This document shows positions 9,042 to 18,357 of a stretch of DNA of 64,000 nt, in pieces (within the stretch, counting starts at the first letter, position 1; every line of letters begins with the position of its first letter). Position numbers and translations under genes: made by a program. The DNA comes from Pontibacter rufus (GTDB lineage: Bacteria; Bacteroidota; Bacteroidia; Cytophagales; Hymenobacteraceae). The notes below the pieces were generated by a model, which made no database searches, had not been told where the DNA came from, and saw only the letters and a list, made by a program, of their open reading frames with translations. The stretch lies in contig NZ_JADQDR010000008.1 of the NCBI RefSeq assembly GCF_015694705.1, positions 227,905 through 291,904 on the forward strand, given 5' to 3'.

Positions 9042-9986
9042 ATGTTTTATCACGTAAAAGAATTACAGTTTAACGCCCGGGTTTCGAAGCCCGATCCAAA
9101 ATTTGCCAGCCTGCTGCTGGAGCAGTTTGGCGGCGCAAACGGCGAGCTGAAAGCGGCCATGCAATATTTTGTGCAGGCATTTCCGGCAAGGCAGCCACAC
9201 CCCGATAAGTATGATTTACTCATGGACATCGCCACAGAAGAATTCAGCCACCTGGAGATTGTAGGCGCTACCATTCAGATGCTGCTGGGCGGTATCAGCG
9301 GTGAGTTGAAGAAATCAGCAGAAGAATCAGAAATCATGCAGTTGCTGGACGGCAAATCGGCCAAGGAAAATTTCATACACGAGGCGATGGTAAATCCGCA
9401 GTTTTTTGCCCTCAGCGGCGGAGGCCCAACCTTAACAAACAGCCAGGGTGTGCCCTGGAACGCAGCCTATGTAACAGCCAATGGCGACCTGACTGTGGAC
9501 CTGCGCTCTAATATGGCGGCAGAATCGCGCGCCAAAATTGTATATGAGTACCTGTTACAGTTCACCGATGACCCTTACGTAAAAGAAACGCTCCGCTTCC
9601 TGATGACGCGTGAGGTGGCACACTTCCAGATGTTTGAGGCTGCCTTGGATTCTATCCAGCCAAACTTCCCGCCCGGAGTGTTGCAGAGTGATCCGCGATA
9701 CAGCAATACATACTATAACATGTCGAACGGCGCGGATGTGCGTGGCCCCTGGAACGAAGGCCCTAGCCCCAAAATGGGGGAAACATGGCAGTATGTACAT
9801 GACCCGCTGCGCCAGGTAATTGAAACCAACGGCTTGCTGGATAAGGAGATTGAAGGTACCAGCCGCACACAGGAAAGCGTAGAGGCCATGAACAAACAAC
9901 TCAGCGAAGAGCGCAGCGCCAAAATAGAGGCAGCCGTGCCAAAAGGTGAGAACGAGTGGAGCACTTATCCGCAAAACGGCTATTAA
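9042..9986 (+). CDS. Manganese catalase
   Basis: A 314-residue non-haem di-manganese catalase, which turns hydrogen peroxide into water and oxygen in the cytoplasm. The ferritin-like four-helix core is clear: the first metal-ligand Glu is in GANGELKAAMQYF (about 35), followed by ATEEFSHLEIV (about 66-76) and later REVAHFQMFEAAL (about 190). No signal peptide is present. Length agrees with the family (270-320). A GGGAGAG ribosome binding site supports the start. The next gene begins 19 bases after the stop and encodes a thioredoxin-fold protein, suggesting a two-gene oxidative-stress unit. Confidence 0.95.
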   Translation: MFYHVKELQFNARVSKPDPKFASLLLEQFGGANGELKAAMQYFVQAFPARQPHPDKYDLLMDIATEEFSHLEIVGATIQMLLGGISGELKKSAEESEIMQLLDGKSAKENFIHEAMVNPQFFALSGGGPTLTNSQGVPWNAAYVTANGDLTVDLRSNMAAESRAKIVYEYLLQFTDDPYVKETLRFLMTREVAHFQMFEAALDSIQPNFPPGVLQSDPRYSNTYYNMSNGADVRGPWNEGPSPKMGETWQYVHDPLRQVIETNGLLDKEIEGTSRTQESVEAMNKQLSEERSAKIEAAVPKGENEWSTYPQNGY

Positions 9987-10005
9987 GCTGCTGAGAGCGT
10001 TATTT

Positions 10006-10821
10006 ATGACGAAAAACGAGAACGAAGTTAATAATACTTCAAAACATAACGGGTCGGTGGAGATTCAGGTCTACACCGACCCGCTTTGTTGTTGGAGCTG
10101 GGGTTTTGAGCCGCAATGGCGCAGGCTGCGCTACGAATATGGCAGCCAGGTGAAATGGCGATACCGTATGGCTGGCCTTATACCGGACTGGAGCAGCTAT
10201 ACTGATCCGATGAACTCGGTAAGCAGGCCCGTGCAGATGGGGCCAATGTGGCTGGAAGTACACCATTTGTCGGGTATGCCCCTGCAGGATAAAATATGGT
10301 TTACTGATCCGCCTGCTTCTTCCTATCCGGCTTGCATGGCTGTGAAAAGTGCAGGCTTGCAGTCGCCGGCAGCCGAGGAGATGTACCTGCGCCGCGTACG
10401 CGAGGCCGTGATGCTGCAGGGCCGCAACATTGCTAAACGCGAGGTACTGCTGGATGTGGCAAAAGAACTTTCGGAAAGCAAGCCGGAGCTGCTGGACTAT
10501 ACTGCTTTTGAGCGGGAACTTACCGGGCAGGTGGCGCGGAAAGCCTTTGAGGAGGATCTGCAGCAGGTGCGCTACCATCTCATTGGCCGCTATCCCACGC
10601 TCACCATCAGCAAACCCGGACAAACGGGCGTAATGATAGTGGGCTACAGGCCTTATGACGCTTTGGTAACCGCCCTCGGGCAGGCTGCCCCGGAACTGCA
10701 ACCCGTGCAACAGGCCACAGACGCCGAAAGCTACCGCCGCTTTTGGGCAGGCGCCACCGACAGGGAAGTGCAGGAAGCGCTTGGCCAGGAGGCTACCAGT
10801 TCTTCGGCAGCAAAAGCCTGA
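10006..10821 (+). CDS. DsbA-family / SpxH-like thioredoxin-fold protein
   Basis: A 271-residue thioredoxin-fold protein of the DsbA/FrnE/SpxH (YjbH) group. I use the ATG at 10006, which gives MTKNENEV and avoids a 41-base overlap with the catalase gene; an in-frame ATG at 9946 is possible. The active-site region is DPLCCWSW (Cys28-Cys29-Trp30-Ser31), so the second Cys of a CxxC is Ser and the site is CxxS with an extra Cys. Family members include SpxH, the adaptor that feeds Spx to ClpXP, and periplasmic oxidoreductases; with no signal peptide this one should be cytoplasmic. Position directly behind a catalase fits redox stress. The exact role is not known. Confidence 0.75.
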   Translation: MTKNENEVNNTSKHNGSVEIQVYTDPLCCWSWGFEPQWRRLRYEYGSQVKWRYRMAGLIPDWSSYTDPMNSVSRPVQMGPMWLEVHHLSGMPLQDKIWFTDPPASSYPACMAVKSAGLQSPAAEEMYLRRVREAVMLQGRNIAKREVLLDVAKELSESKPELLDYTAFERELTGQVARKAFEEDLQQVRYHLIGRYPTLTISKPGQTGVMIVGYRPYDALVTALGQAAPELQPVQQATDAESYRRFWAGATDREVQEALGQEATSSSAAKA

Positions 10822-10972
10822 TTGCTTTTTCTGTTGCCTGGCTTTATAACTGGAACTCCGAAGAAGTATAATTATGCTGATAGTGCAGGCGCCATATAGT
10901 TTGATAAACACCAGATGCTAAAAATTACTACATTCGCCTGTCCATAACAACAGCATCCGCTGCAGAGGTATT

Positions 10973-12739
10973 ATGAGCAGACTAAACCGTTACCAGCTCG
11001 CTTTTTTCAGATGGCGCCGAAGCCAGAGCAATAACCGTATCCTGCCTTTTATACTTAGCGTGGTAGTTGGGCTGATAGTAGGGCTTTCGGCCATACTTAT
11101 CAAAACAATCATATTTTATTTTGAGCAGTATGCGGTATACTTCGCCCCGCAGCTGCTATACTTCCTGCTGCCCCTCATCGGCTTTTTGCTGGTTACTTTC
11201 CTCAACCGCAACATATTCAGCAAAACCGCCCATTTTAATGGTGCGCGCAGCGTAATAGAGGCCATTGAAAAGAAATCATCCATTATCAAGCTCAGGCTTA
11301 TTTATTCCAAATTTATCACGACGGGGCTTACCATCGGTTTTGGGGGAAGTTCGGGCGTGGAGGCGGCTATTATTACCAACGGCGGGGCAGTAGGCTCTAA
11401 CCTGGGCCAGATACTGGGGCTGGGGTACCGGTTGCGTACCCTGCTGGTTGGCTGTGGCGTGGCAGCAGGCATTTCGGCTGTGTATAATGCACCGATGGGC
11501 GGTTTTATATTTGCCCTCGAAACCATACTGCCGGAGTTTACGCCCACCTTGCTGATTCCGCTGCTGGTGGCAGCGGCTACCGGTAAAATCCTGTTCGAGT
11601 TTATCATGGGGCAGGAGTTCCGGTTTGAGGTGCCTATTACAGATTTTGCCTATGAGCAGATCCCGCTGGTGGTTTTACTGGGTGTGCTGGGCTGGCTAAT
11701 GTCAAGCTACCTGCTGCGGACATACAGCTTCTGTTTCCGTTATTTCTCCAAAATTAAAAACGATTACCTGCGCGCACTGACAGGCGGCATTGCCTTGGGC
11801 AGCATTATCTTTCTGCTGCCGCCCATGTATGGCGAGGGATATGTAAGTATAGATGCCCTGCTGAAATCGGAGGAGCGATCGCTGTTGTTTAACTCGCCGC
11901 TGGCAGCGCTGCCCAACACCACCTGGGTTACTTTGGCCTACTTTTTCCTGATAACGATGGCCAAGCCGCTGAGCACAGGTATTTGCGTAAACTCCGGTGG
12001 CGAAGGCGGCTATTTTGCGCCATCCATTATCACCGGGGGCTTTATGGGCTTCTTTTTTTACAAACTGGCGGTACTGGCGTTTCCTTTTTATGGACTCAAC
12101 CAGGCTACGTATATGTTCCTGGGCATGGCCAGTATTTTTGCCTGCATTATGAACGCGCCGGTAACTGCTATATTCCTGGTAGCGGAAATTACGCAGAGTT
12201 ATGAGCTTTTCGTGCCGCTGATGCTGGTTTGCGCTGTTTCCTATTTCCTGAAATATTATGTGGAGAACCTGCGCCAGAACGTGAAGCAACCCAAGGCTCA
12301 GGGCAAAGCATTGCGCGTAGACAGGATTTTGCTGAACCAGCTAAGTATAAGGCAGCTAATGGAGGAGGACGATCTGCCTGTGCAGGAAGATACTACATTC
12401 CGGACGGTGGTAGAAAACTTTTCCAATTCAAGCAAAGACCTGCAGCAGGTACTCGATTCGCGCGGAAACCTGAAAGGCATTATCTCTCTCAACGATTTCC
12501 GCAAGCGCCTTGGCGATATCTCTAACTATGATACCATACTTGCCCGCGACCTGATGCATCCGCCCACCGTTACTGTGGATATTGACGAACCCGCCTCCGA
12601 AGTACTGGCAAAATTTGATGCCTGCAAGCTGTGGTCTTTGCCCGTGGTGCGGAATGGTAAGTTTAAAGGGTTTATTTCCAAGAGCAGGCTCCTATCGCAG
12701 TACCGCAACGAACTGACCCGTGTGAACCGTTTTTTCTGA
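10973..12739 (+). CDS. ClC-type chloride channel/antiporter with CBS pair
   Basis: A 588-residue membrane protein of the ClC family, moving chloride (or exchanging it for protons) across the inner membrane. Residues about 20-425 hold the multi-helix ClC core. GSSGVEAAIITNGGA corresponds to the GxEGP segment and keeps the gating Glu; GEGGYFAPSIITGG matches the later GxFxP signature. Two CBS domains follow (about 460-588, with HPPTVTVDIDEPASEVLAKF in the second), which in relatives bind adenine nucleotides. It stands alone, upstream of a convergent response regulator gene. Confidence 0.93.
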   Translation: MSRLNRYQLAFFRWRRSQSNNRILPFILSVVVGLIVGLSAILIKTIIFYFEQYAVYFAPQLLYFLLPLIGFLLVTFLNRNIFSKTAHFNGARSVIEAIEKKSSIIKLRLIYSKFITTGLTIGFGGSSGVEAAIITNGGAVGSNLGQILGLGYRLRTLLVGCGVAAGISAVYNAPMGGFIFALETILPEFTPTLLIPLLVAAATGKILFEFIMGQEFRFEVPITDFAYEQIPLVVLLGVLGWLMSSYLLRTYSFCFRYFSKIKNDYLRALTGGIALGSIIFLLPPMYGEGYVSIDALLKSEERSLLFNSPLAALPNTTWVTLAYFFLITMAKPLSTGICVNSGGEGGYFAPSIITGGFMGFFFYKLAVLAFPFYGLNQATYMFLGMASIFACIMNAPVTAIFLVAEITQSYELFVPLMLVCAVSYFLKYYVENLRQNVKQPKAQGKALRVDRILLNQLSIRQLMEEDDLPVQEDTTFRTVVENFSNSSKDLQQVLDSRGNLKGIISLNDFRKRLGDISNYDTILARDLMHPPTVTVDIDEPASEVLAKFDACKLWSLPVVRNGKFKGFISKSRLLSQYRNELTRVNRFF

Positions 12740-12769
12740 GAGTACAGTAGTTTAGGGAGGTATGGGCAC

Positions 12770-12798
12770 AGCACAGGTATCGCTTTGCTGCCTGTGCT
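12770..12798. terminator. Possible bidirectional terminator hairpin
   Basis: AGCACAGG (12770-12777) pairs with CCTGTGCT (12791-12798) around a 13-base loop, between the convergent ClC and response-regulator genes. There is no T-run, so this is a position-based guess. Confidence 0.3.
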
Positions 12799-12817
12799 TG
12801 CGCTGCTTGCAGGCAAC

Positions 12818-13219
12818 TTACTGAGCCTGCTTCTTAAGCTTCTGAATAGTTGTATCGCTCAGGGGCTTTTCCAAAAAATCAGTAACAAGTTTATACTTAC
12901 CGGCCCTTTTTACCTCCTGCGCATCCAGGGAGGAAGTAAGTATAAAAATCCGGGTGCTGTCGATAATTTGCTGCTCGTAAGGTGCCAGGGCATCCAGCAG
13001 TCCCCAGCCGCTCATCAGGGGCATGTTCAGGTCAAGGAAAACTATTTCCGGCAGGGGCTGCGGCGAGGTACCGTCTATGTTCGCCAGCAAGGCGTCGATA
13101 GCATCTTTGGTACTCATAAAGCTCTGGTACTCTTCTGCAAACGCTTCAAAATCCAGCGTTGCCTCCGTCAGGAAAATGCTTACCTCATCATCATCCACAA
13201 TAAAAACTCTTTTATACAT
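12818..13219 (-). CDS. Stand-alone response regulator receiver protein
   Basis: A 133-residue CheY-like receiver with no output domain. The acidic pocket is at Asp9-Asp11 (IVDDDEV), the phospho-acceptor Asp63 lies in FLDLNMP, and the switch Ser/Thr and Lys are in LTSS and EKPL. Proteins of this form act as phosphorelay intermediates or by protein contact in the cytoplasm. No histidine kinase gene is adjacent, so its partner is not known. The gene is convergent with the ClC gene and 130-150 bases downstream of the S1/P1-like gene on the same strand. Confidence 0.92.
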   Translation of the reverse strand: MYKRVFIVDDDEVSIFLTEATLDFEAFAEEYQSFMSTKDAIDALLANIDGTSPQPLPEIVFLDLNMPLMSGWGLLDALAPYEQQIIDSTRIFILTSSLDAQEVKRAGKYKLVTDFLEKPLSDTTIQKLKKQAQ

Positions 13220-13294
13220 GTATTGCGCCTAGGTATAGTATAAATGTTGTGCCCTTGTCAGGGCGCTTTGCACCGCTATTTTCTGCCGGCGCTT

Positions 13295-13329
13295 CCGCCT
13301 GTGTTTTTAGTACAAAAAGGTACAGGCGG
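13295..13329 (-). terminator. Candidate terminator after the S1/P1-like gene
   Basis: CCGCCTGT (13295-13302) pairs with ACAGGCGG (13322-13329), and inner T5 and A5 runs extend the hairpin. It lies about 45 bases past the S1/P1-like stop codon and before the response regulator gene. A clean T-tail is missing. Confidence 0.35.
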
Positions 13330-13375
13330 CATCCTGAAATTGCACGGAACGGAATACCGCCTGAAGTATAGTTTC

Positions 13376-14389
13376 TTAAAACTCAGCTTCTGATGTTACG
13401 TTTCTGACCTTGCCCTGCTTTTCCCAAAGTTTCAGGTCTTGTTTCAGGAACTTTTTGTTGCGTTTGGTCAGGCTTTCAGGGTCCAGACCGGAAAGATCGG
13501 GGCGACCGGCGTTTACCCAGGCTGTGTACCAGTAACTTGCCGTTTCGGCAATAGCCTGCCGCATCTGCCGTTCTACCATACCGCGCAGGCGCTTGTGGTA
13601 TTCGGCAGCGTAAGCCTGGGTATGCATCGGCTGGTTATACTTGTTTTTGGCCACTGCGCCCACAGAATCTTTGTCATAAATCTGCGCCTCCGGGTACGTA
13701 TTTTTTAATTGCAGCTCTACCTGCAGCAGCGAGTCGGCCAGGCTGTTGCTGTGCGCGATGATGTTCCAGGTTTCGGCGGTAATATCTTCGATATAACGGG
13801 CCTCGCCTGCGTTCAGGTTATAAGTGCCGCCAAACATCTCGGGCAACTGCGACTCCCAGAAAGCATGAATGCCGCGCTGGTTGGTAGCCTGCCCGTCGTG
13901 GTTGATGGATGTATGAAGCGGCATGTGTGCGTCAGCAATGTAGTGGCCCAGGTCGGCGGCTAAAAACAGGATTTCCGATTTGCGCTTCGCTTTAAACGCC
14001 TGCGTCAGTTTCTCCGTCATTTCCTGTATATACCAGGGCAGGATGCCATTGTCCTCCAGGGTTTCGGCATTGAACTGTGCTTTGGCCTCTGTTGCGGTTT
14101 TGGGGAGGCTTTGTACCGCGTTATCGCCATAAGCTTCCAGATCGATGAAGTGACGGTTGAACTCAGCTTTGTCGTTGATGGTATACTTGCGCAAATCCGG
14201 CACAACAGCCTCTTCGGTTATAAAATCGAGGTGATTGTAGAAGAAGGTACGCATCGGCGCAGGAAGGGCAAACACGGCAGCACGGTTGATATGCTGATGC
14301 CCCCATGCCCCCCACGCAAACAGCAAAGGCACGGCACCAAACAGGGCTATTGCTGTAAAAATGATTTTTTTAGACAGGAAACGCTTCAT
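13376..14389 (-). CDS. S1/P1-nuclease / zinc-dependent phospholipase C-like hydrolase
   Basis: A 337-residue exported hydrolase of the S1/P1 nuclease and zinc phospholipase C fold, which uses three zinc ions on phosphodiester substrates. The signal peptide ends LLFA, leaving Trp26 as mature residue 1. In this fold the N-terminal amine and carbonyl of Trp1 bind zinc, and WGAWGH places His31 at mature position 6, as in P1. Further ligands are visible in LGHYIADAHMPLH (His, Asp, His, His) and GIHAFWE, where the usual Asp of HxxWD is Glu. Whether the substrate is nucleic acid or phospholipid cannot be told. It lies downstream of tatA on the same strand, past a terminator. Confidence 0.85.
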   Translation of the reverse strand: MKRFLSKKIIFTAIALFGAVPLLFAWGAWGHQHINRAAVFALPAPMRTFFYNHLDFITEEAVVPDLRKYTINDKAEFNRHFIDLEAYGDNAVQSLPKTATEAKAQFNAETLEDNGILPWYIQEMTEKLTQAFKAKRKSEILFLAADLGHYIADAHMPLHTSINHDGQATNQRGIHAFWESQLPEMFGGTYNLNAGEARYIEDITAETWNIIAHSNSLADSLLQVELQLKNTYPEAQIYDKDSVGAVAKNKYNQPMHTQAYAAEYHKRLRGMVERQMRQAIAETASYWYTAWVNAGRPDLSGLDPESLTKRNKKFLKQDLKLWEKQGKVRNVTSEAEF

Positions 14390-14524
14390 TCGTTCAATTG
14401 TAAAAATGGGCCGCGTCTATAACTTAACCCGGCCGTTGATATCCTTGCAAGCCTTAAACATACTTACAATTCCTGTCCTTAAAAAGGGGTGGACAGGCAT
14501 GAGCAGAGCGAAAGGCAAACTGTG

Positions 14525-14568
14525 GCAAAATAAACAAGCCACCCGGATGAGTGGCTTGTTTATTTTGC
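14525..14568 (-). terminator. Terminator downstream of tatA
   Basis: A perfect 18-base stem (14525-14542 with 14551-14568) and an 8-base loop, with core AACAAGCCAC/GTGGCTTGTT. It starts 18 bases past the tatA stop codon and separates it from the S1/P1-like gene. The T-rich strand of the stem can serve as the U-tract. Confidence 0.8.
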
Positions 14569-14585
14569 TGCCTGATTGAGCAGGG

Positions 14586-14801
14586 TTATTTTACGGTTTT
14601 ATTGTCGTCAGTGGTAGCGTTCGAGATTTCACTCGTAACTTCTTTGGCGGCATTCTTAAACTCGTTAATACCTTTTCCTAAACCTCTTGCGAGTTCAGGA
14701 ATGCGTTTTGCGCCGAACAGCAGCAGGATAACAACCAGGATTAAGAGAATCTCTGAACCTCCCAGGTCGCCTATAAAAGCTAGAATGTTGGTGATAACCA
14801 T
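14586..14801 (-). CDS. tatA: Sec-independent protein translocase TatA/E
   Basis: A 71-residue TatA-family subunit, which forms the pore of the twin-arginine pathway that exports folded proteins across the inner membrane. One N-terminal membrane helix (about 14-30, [14 protein letters not shown]) is followed by the hallmark [21 protein letters not shown] amphipathic helix and a short acidic tail. Length is normal for TatA. No tatC lies nearby; scattered tat genes are common in Bacteroidota. The gene is monocistronic by its flanking terminator. Confidence 0.95.
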   Translation of the reverse strand: MVITNILAFIGDLGGSEILLILVVILLLFGAKRIPELARGLGKGINEFKNAAKEVTSEISNATTDDNKTVK

Positions 14802-15321
14802 GGCTTTATATTTTAAATGAACCGCAACAAAGGTAAATGGAATTTAAATTAAATGCTGCAAAAAATGAGGGTAAATTAAAATTCTTTTTAATGTGCCGGC
14901 GGCCGGAATTAATTTCCTGCCAGGCAGTATAGCGCGATTGCCCCGGCCAGCTAATCTCAAGCAAGTATACCTATCTGCGCTTCGCCATGCTGAAAAAACG
15001 GTGAAGCTTCTCTGCTTTAATCTGACAAATAATAAAGTAAGCTGAATATGCAACTTTTTATATGAATATGAGTTAAGGGGGCTTTAAGCTTAAGAACTTG
15101 CTTTCGCCATACTTTTATCATCTTTTATCCTTCATAATGTACCTTTAAAACTTTTATCTGAAAATTTAATGGAGGAATATCACCACGAGAGGCGCATTTA
15201 AAAATATTTCTCGTATTTAATACAACCAAGAAAAAGTTTTACTGTATCAGGATGTTGAAGATATTCATCTTACAGCGCCCAAAACTATGCACACCAAAGT
15301 CAACAAGTAAAATAACAGAAC
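14802..15321. other. AT-rich divergent intergenic region
   Basis: Some 520 bases lie between tatA (minus) and the first giant T9SS protein gene (plus). I see no tRNA or credible ORF; a minus-strand frame at 14844-15053 has no recognisable features. Base composition becomes AT-rich from about 15050. TACCTTTA near 15140 is only a weak match to the Bacteroidota -7 box. Confidence 0.5.
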
Positions 15322-18300
15322 ATGAGGGAAAATCTACAAAACACAATACAGTCAGGTAAAATTAAGGGGGAGTTATTTTTAGGTTCGTCTAAAGTATTCA
15401 AAAAAAGCCTGTTTAAGCAGAAATGGTCTTTCCTGCTGCTGTGCTTTCTGTCGTTTATAAGTTTACCTGGCCGGGGGGCTATACTTCCTGCTATGCCGGA
15501 AGTAGGCTTCATCATGTCTCCGGCACCTGCCGGTGTAGCAGGGAATGCGCCTGCTTTTGCCAAGTCAGCTTATACCTTTGCCGTGTCGGATAATGCAGAC
15601 CTGGGATACTCTGTAGGCAGCGTAACGGCTTCGGACCCTGAGGGCAGCTCTGTAAGATATACCCTTACCGCAGGAAACACGAATAGTACCTTTGCCCTTA
15701 ACAGTACAACGGGTTCTATTTCTCTGGCTAAATTTCTGGACTATCATTTACAGGATCGCTTTACATTAACGGTGAAAGCAACTGATGCGGAGGGGTTGTC
15801 TGATGTTGCGACGGTTACGGTTACAGTTAACAGCGGAACTCCGTCTCCTGATTTTAGCAGTATACAATGGGGTACGGCTGCCAGCCAGCCGATGGCCACG
15901 CATGAGGTACACGGCGTAACGGTAAATGGCAAGCTCTATATTTTTGGAGGATATGATGTTGAGAAACAACCCGACTGGACACCAACAAAACGGTCGTATG
16001 TGTATGATCCCGCCCTGAACAAGTGGAGCAGCATTGCCGACCTGCCACATACGCCACGAGGCGCAGACTTTGGGGGAGTAACCCATGAAGGGCTTACCAC
16101 AGACGGTACAGATATTTATTTTGCCGGTGGTTACACAGCAAGATCGACCGGTACCGGGCAGGTATTTGGTACCAAGCAGGTATGGAAGTATAATGTTGCC
16201 AGCAACACCTACACAGCCCTTCCCAGTCTTCCGAAGGAACTGGCGGCAGGCCAGATGCAATACCTGAAAGGTAAACTGCATTATGCGGGCGGAGCAAACT
16301 TATCCCGTGCAGACATTGCTGACCATTATGTATTAGATTTAGACAACCTTTCTGCCGGCTGGAAAACGTTAGCGCCTCTATCTAATCCGCGCAACCATCC
16401 GGGTTCAGCTGTATACCAGGGCAAGCTATACTATATTGGCGGCGCGCATCACCAGAACGATGCAACTGTGGCACAAAAGACAGTTGAAGTATACGATCCG
16501 GAGAAAAATACCTGGACCAGAGTAGCGGATATGCCTGTTGGCCGGGATCATATCTCCTCGTCTGTTTTTGTGATGGGAAACCGCATTATCGTCATCGGCG
16601 GTGAAACGTCACATAATGTCAGATCAAAATTGGTGTCGGCTTACAATCCCGCCACCAACACCTGGTCGGAACTTACTCCCCTGCCTGCCATTACGTCTGC
16701 CGGAATAGGTGTAGCGCTAAAAGGAGCTATGTTTTATACTGGCGGTAACTTTTCTAAAACTAACCGCAAAGGAGTTTTGCCGGCCACAGCAGTAAGTCAG
16801 CAGGTGTCGAGCCTGACCCTGGTGAATGCAGACAACGAAGCAGACCTGCAGACGCTGGTGAACGGGAGCACTTTGAACCTGGCAACGCTGCCCAGCAGGA
16901 GCTTCAACATCCGGGCCAACACCAATCCGGCTACTGTAGGCAGCGTAAAGTTTACCTTAAGCGGCACACAGAGCAAAACGGCTACGGAAAGCGGCAAGCC
17001 TTACGCCCTGTTCGGCGATGACGTGCATGGCGACTACTACGCCTGGACGCCTGCTGTGGGAAGCTATACTTTAACAGCCACACCTTACACTGCTGCCAAA
17101 GGCGCAGGCACGGCAGGCACTACCCTGACGGTGAGCTTCACAGTGGTGGACCAGGCCCCGGAAGAGAACCAGCCGCTGATAAGCAACGTGTCTGCCACCA
17201 CAGGCAATGCTTACACGGTCACAGATGTGGCAGCAGGCAAGCTCATGTATACCGACCGTACTTACAAAATCACCTCTGTGCCTGCTTCTCTTGCTGGCGC
17301 ATCGCTGATTCAGACGGCCAACAATGATAAATGGAATACCAGTACTTCGCTGCTCAGCTTCCGCCTGGCACAGAAAGCAACTGTCTACATCGCTTACGAC
17401 CCGAGAGGCACCACGCTTCCAGGCTGGCTGAGCGGCTGGCAGAAGCTCAGCGATAGATTAGGGGTAGATGATTCTAAAATCAGCAGCATGGATTTGTACA
17501 GCAAGAGCTTTGAAGCAGGAGAAGTAACGCTGGGCGGCAACAAGGCAAGCCCTGCTGCAGGCGCAGAGAACAACTACCTGGTGCTGGCGCTGGCTGCTGT
17601 CACTCCGGCCACCTCTTCTGCGCTGGTGAGCAATGTCGCTGCTGTGAGCGGCCGCAGCTACAGCCTGGCAGAAGCACAGGCAGGCGAGCTCATGTACACT
17701 GACCGTACTTATCAGATTACATCTGTGCCATCTTTTTTGCAGAATGCAGCGCTGATTCAGCCGGCCAATGACGATAAAAAAAGCACGAGCACTTCGCTGC
17801 TCTCTTTTGAGTTGTCGGAGCAGGCGGTTGTCTATGTGGCTTACGACCCGAGAGGCACCATGCTACCAGGCTGGCTGAGCGGCTGGCAGAAGCTCAGCGA
17901 CAGATTAGGTGTGGATGATTCGCAGATAAGCAGCATGGACCTGTATAGCAAGAGCTTTGAAGCAGGAGAGGTAACGCTGGGTGGTAATCTGGCCAGTCCG
18001 GCAAGAGGTGCCCAGACGAATTACCTCGTCATTGCTGTGCCAGCCAATCAGACGCTCACTGCCACGGCACAAGCTGTTCAGGCAGCAGAGCAGCCCCTGC
18101 GCCTGCGCCTTTTCCCTAATCCGAATACGGGAAGCAGCGTGTATGTAGAAGTAGAAAGCCTGGCTGCTCACGAAACTGTTAAAATAACTTTATATGATGT
18201 ACTGGGCCATGCGCTGATTTCGCAGGAGATTGTTACAGACAAAGCGGGAAAGGCAGGAACTGCCATGTTACTTAGCAGCCAGATGAAGAAAGGTGTATAC

Positions 18301-18357
18301 TTTATAGAAGCCCTTGCCCCCTCTGGTAAACTGCAGTCTAAGCTGCTCGTACAATAG
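15322..18357 (+). CDS. T9SS-exported cadherin-kelch protein with two YTDRTY repeats
   Basis: A 1011-residue secreted modular protein. After an N-terminal signal region (hydrophobic about 33-50) come a cadherin-like domain (about 75-172, ending DATVTVTV-like strands), a kelch beta-propeller (about 190-480, repeats with YDPALNKWSSIADLP and YDPEKNTWTRVADMP), an Ig-like domain (about 490-612), two copies of a roughly 140-residue module marked by MYTDRTY, YVAYDPRGT and LPGWLSGWQKLSDRLGVDDS (about 617-757 and 763-907), and a T9SS tail starting RLFPNPNTGSSVYVEVE (about 925). No catalytic motif is seen. A surface carbohydrate-binding or adhesion role is inferred. It is first of three related tandem genes. 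Confidence 0.85.
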   Translation: MRENLQNTIQSGKIKGELFLGSSKVFKKSLFKQKWSFLLLCFLSFISLPGRGAILPAMPEVGFIMSPAPAGVAGNAPAFAKSAYTFAVSDNADLGYSVGSVTASDPEGSSVRYTLTAGNTNSTFALNSTTGSISLAKFLDYHLQDRFTLTVKATDAEGLSDVATVTVTVNSGTPSPDFSSIQWGTAASQPMATHEVHGVTVNGKLYIFGGYDVEKQPDWTPTKRSYVYDPALNKWSSIADLPHTPRGADFGGVTHEGLTTDGTDIYFAGGYTARSTGTGQVFGTKQVWKYNVASNTYTALPSLPKELAAGQMQYLKGKLHYAGGANLSRADIADHYVLDLDNLSAGWKTLAPLSNPRNHPGSAVYQGKLYYIGGAHHQNDATVAQKTVEVYDPEKNTWTRVADMPVGRDHISSSVFVMGNRIIVIGGETSHNVRSKLVSAYNPATNTWSELTPLPAITSAGIGVALKGAMFYTGGNFSKTNRKGVLPATAVSQQVSSLTLVNADNEADLQTLVNGSTLNLATLPSRSFNIRANTNPATVGSVKFTLSGTQSKTATESGKPYALFGDDVHGDYYAWTPAVGSYTLTATPYTAAKGAGTAGTTLTVSFTVVDQAPEENQPLISNVSATTGNAYTVTDVAAGKLMYTDRTYKITSVPASLAGASLIQTANNDKWNTSTSLLSFRLAQKATVYIAYDPRGTTLPGWLSGWQKLSDRLGVDDSKISSMDLYSKSFEAGEVTLGGNKASPAAGAENNYLVLALAAVTPATSSALVSNVAAVSGRSYSLAEAQAGELMYTDRTYQITSVPSFLQNAALIQPANDDKKSTSTSLLSFELSEQAVVYVAYDPRGTMLPGWLSGWQKLSDRLGVDDSQISSMDLYSKSFEAGEVTLGGNLASPARGAQTNYLVIAVPANQTLTATAQAVQAAEQPLRLRLFPNPNTGSSVYVEVESLAAHETVKITLYDVLGHALISQEIVTDKAGKAGTAMLLSSQMKKGVYFIEALAPSGKLQSKLLVQ

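Noticed and set aside
10039..10911. 290-codon minus-strand frame over the DsbA-like gene
   Set aside because: Complete overlap with a recognised thioredoxin-fold gene; composition looks like translated antisense.
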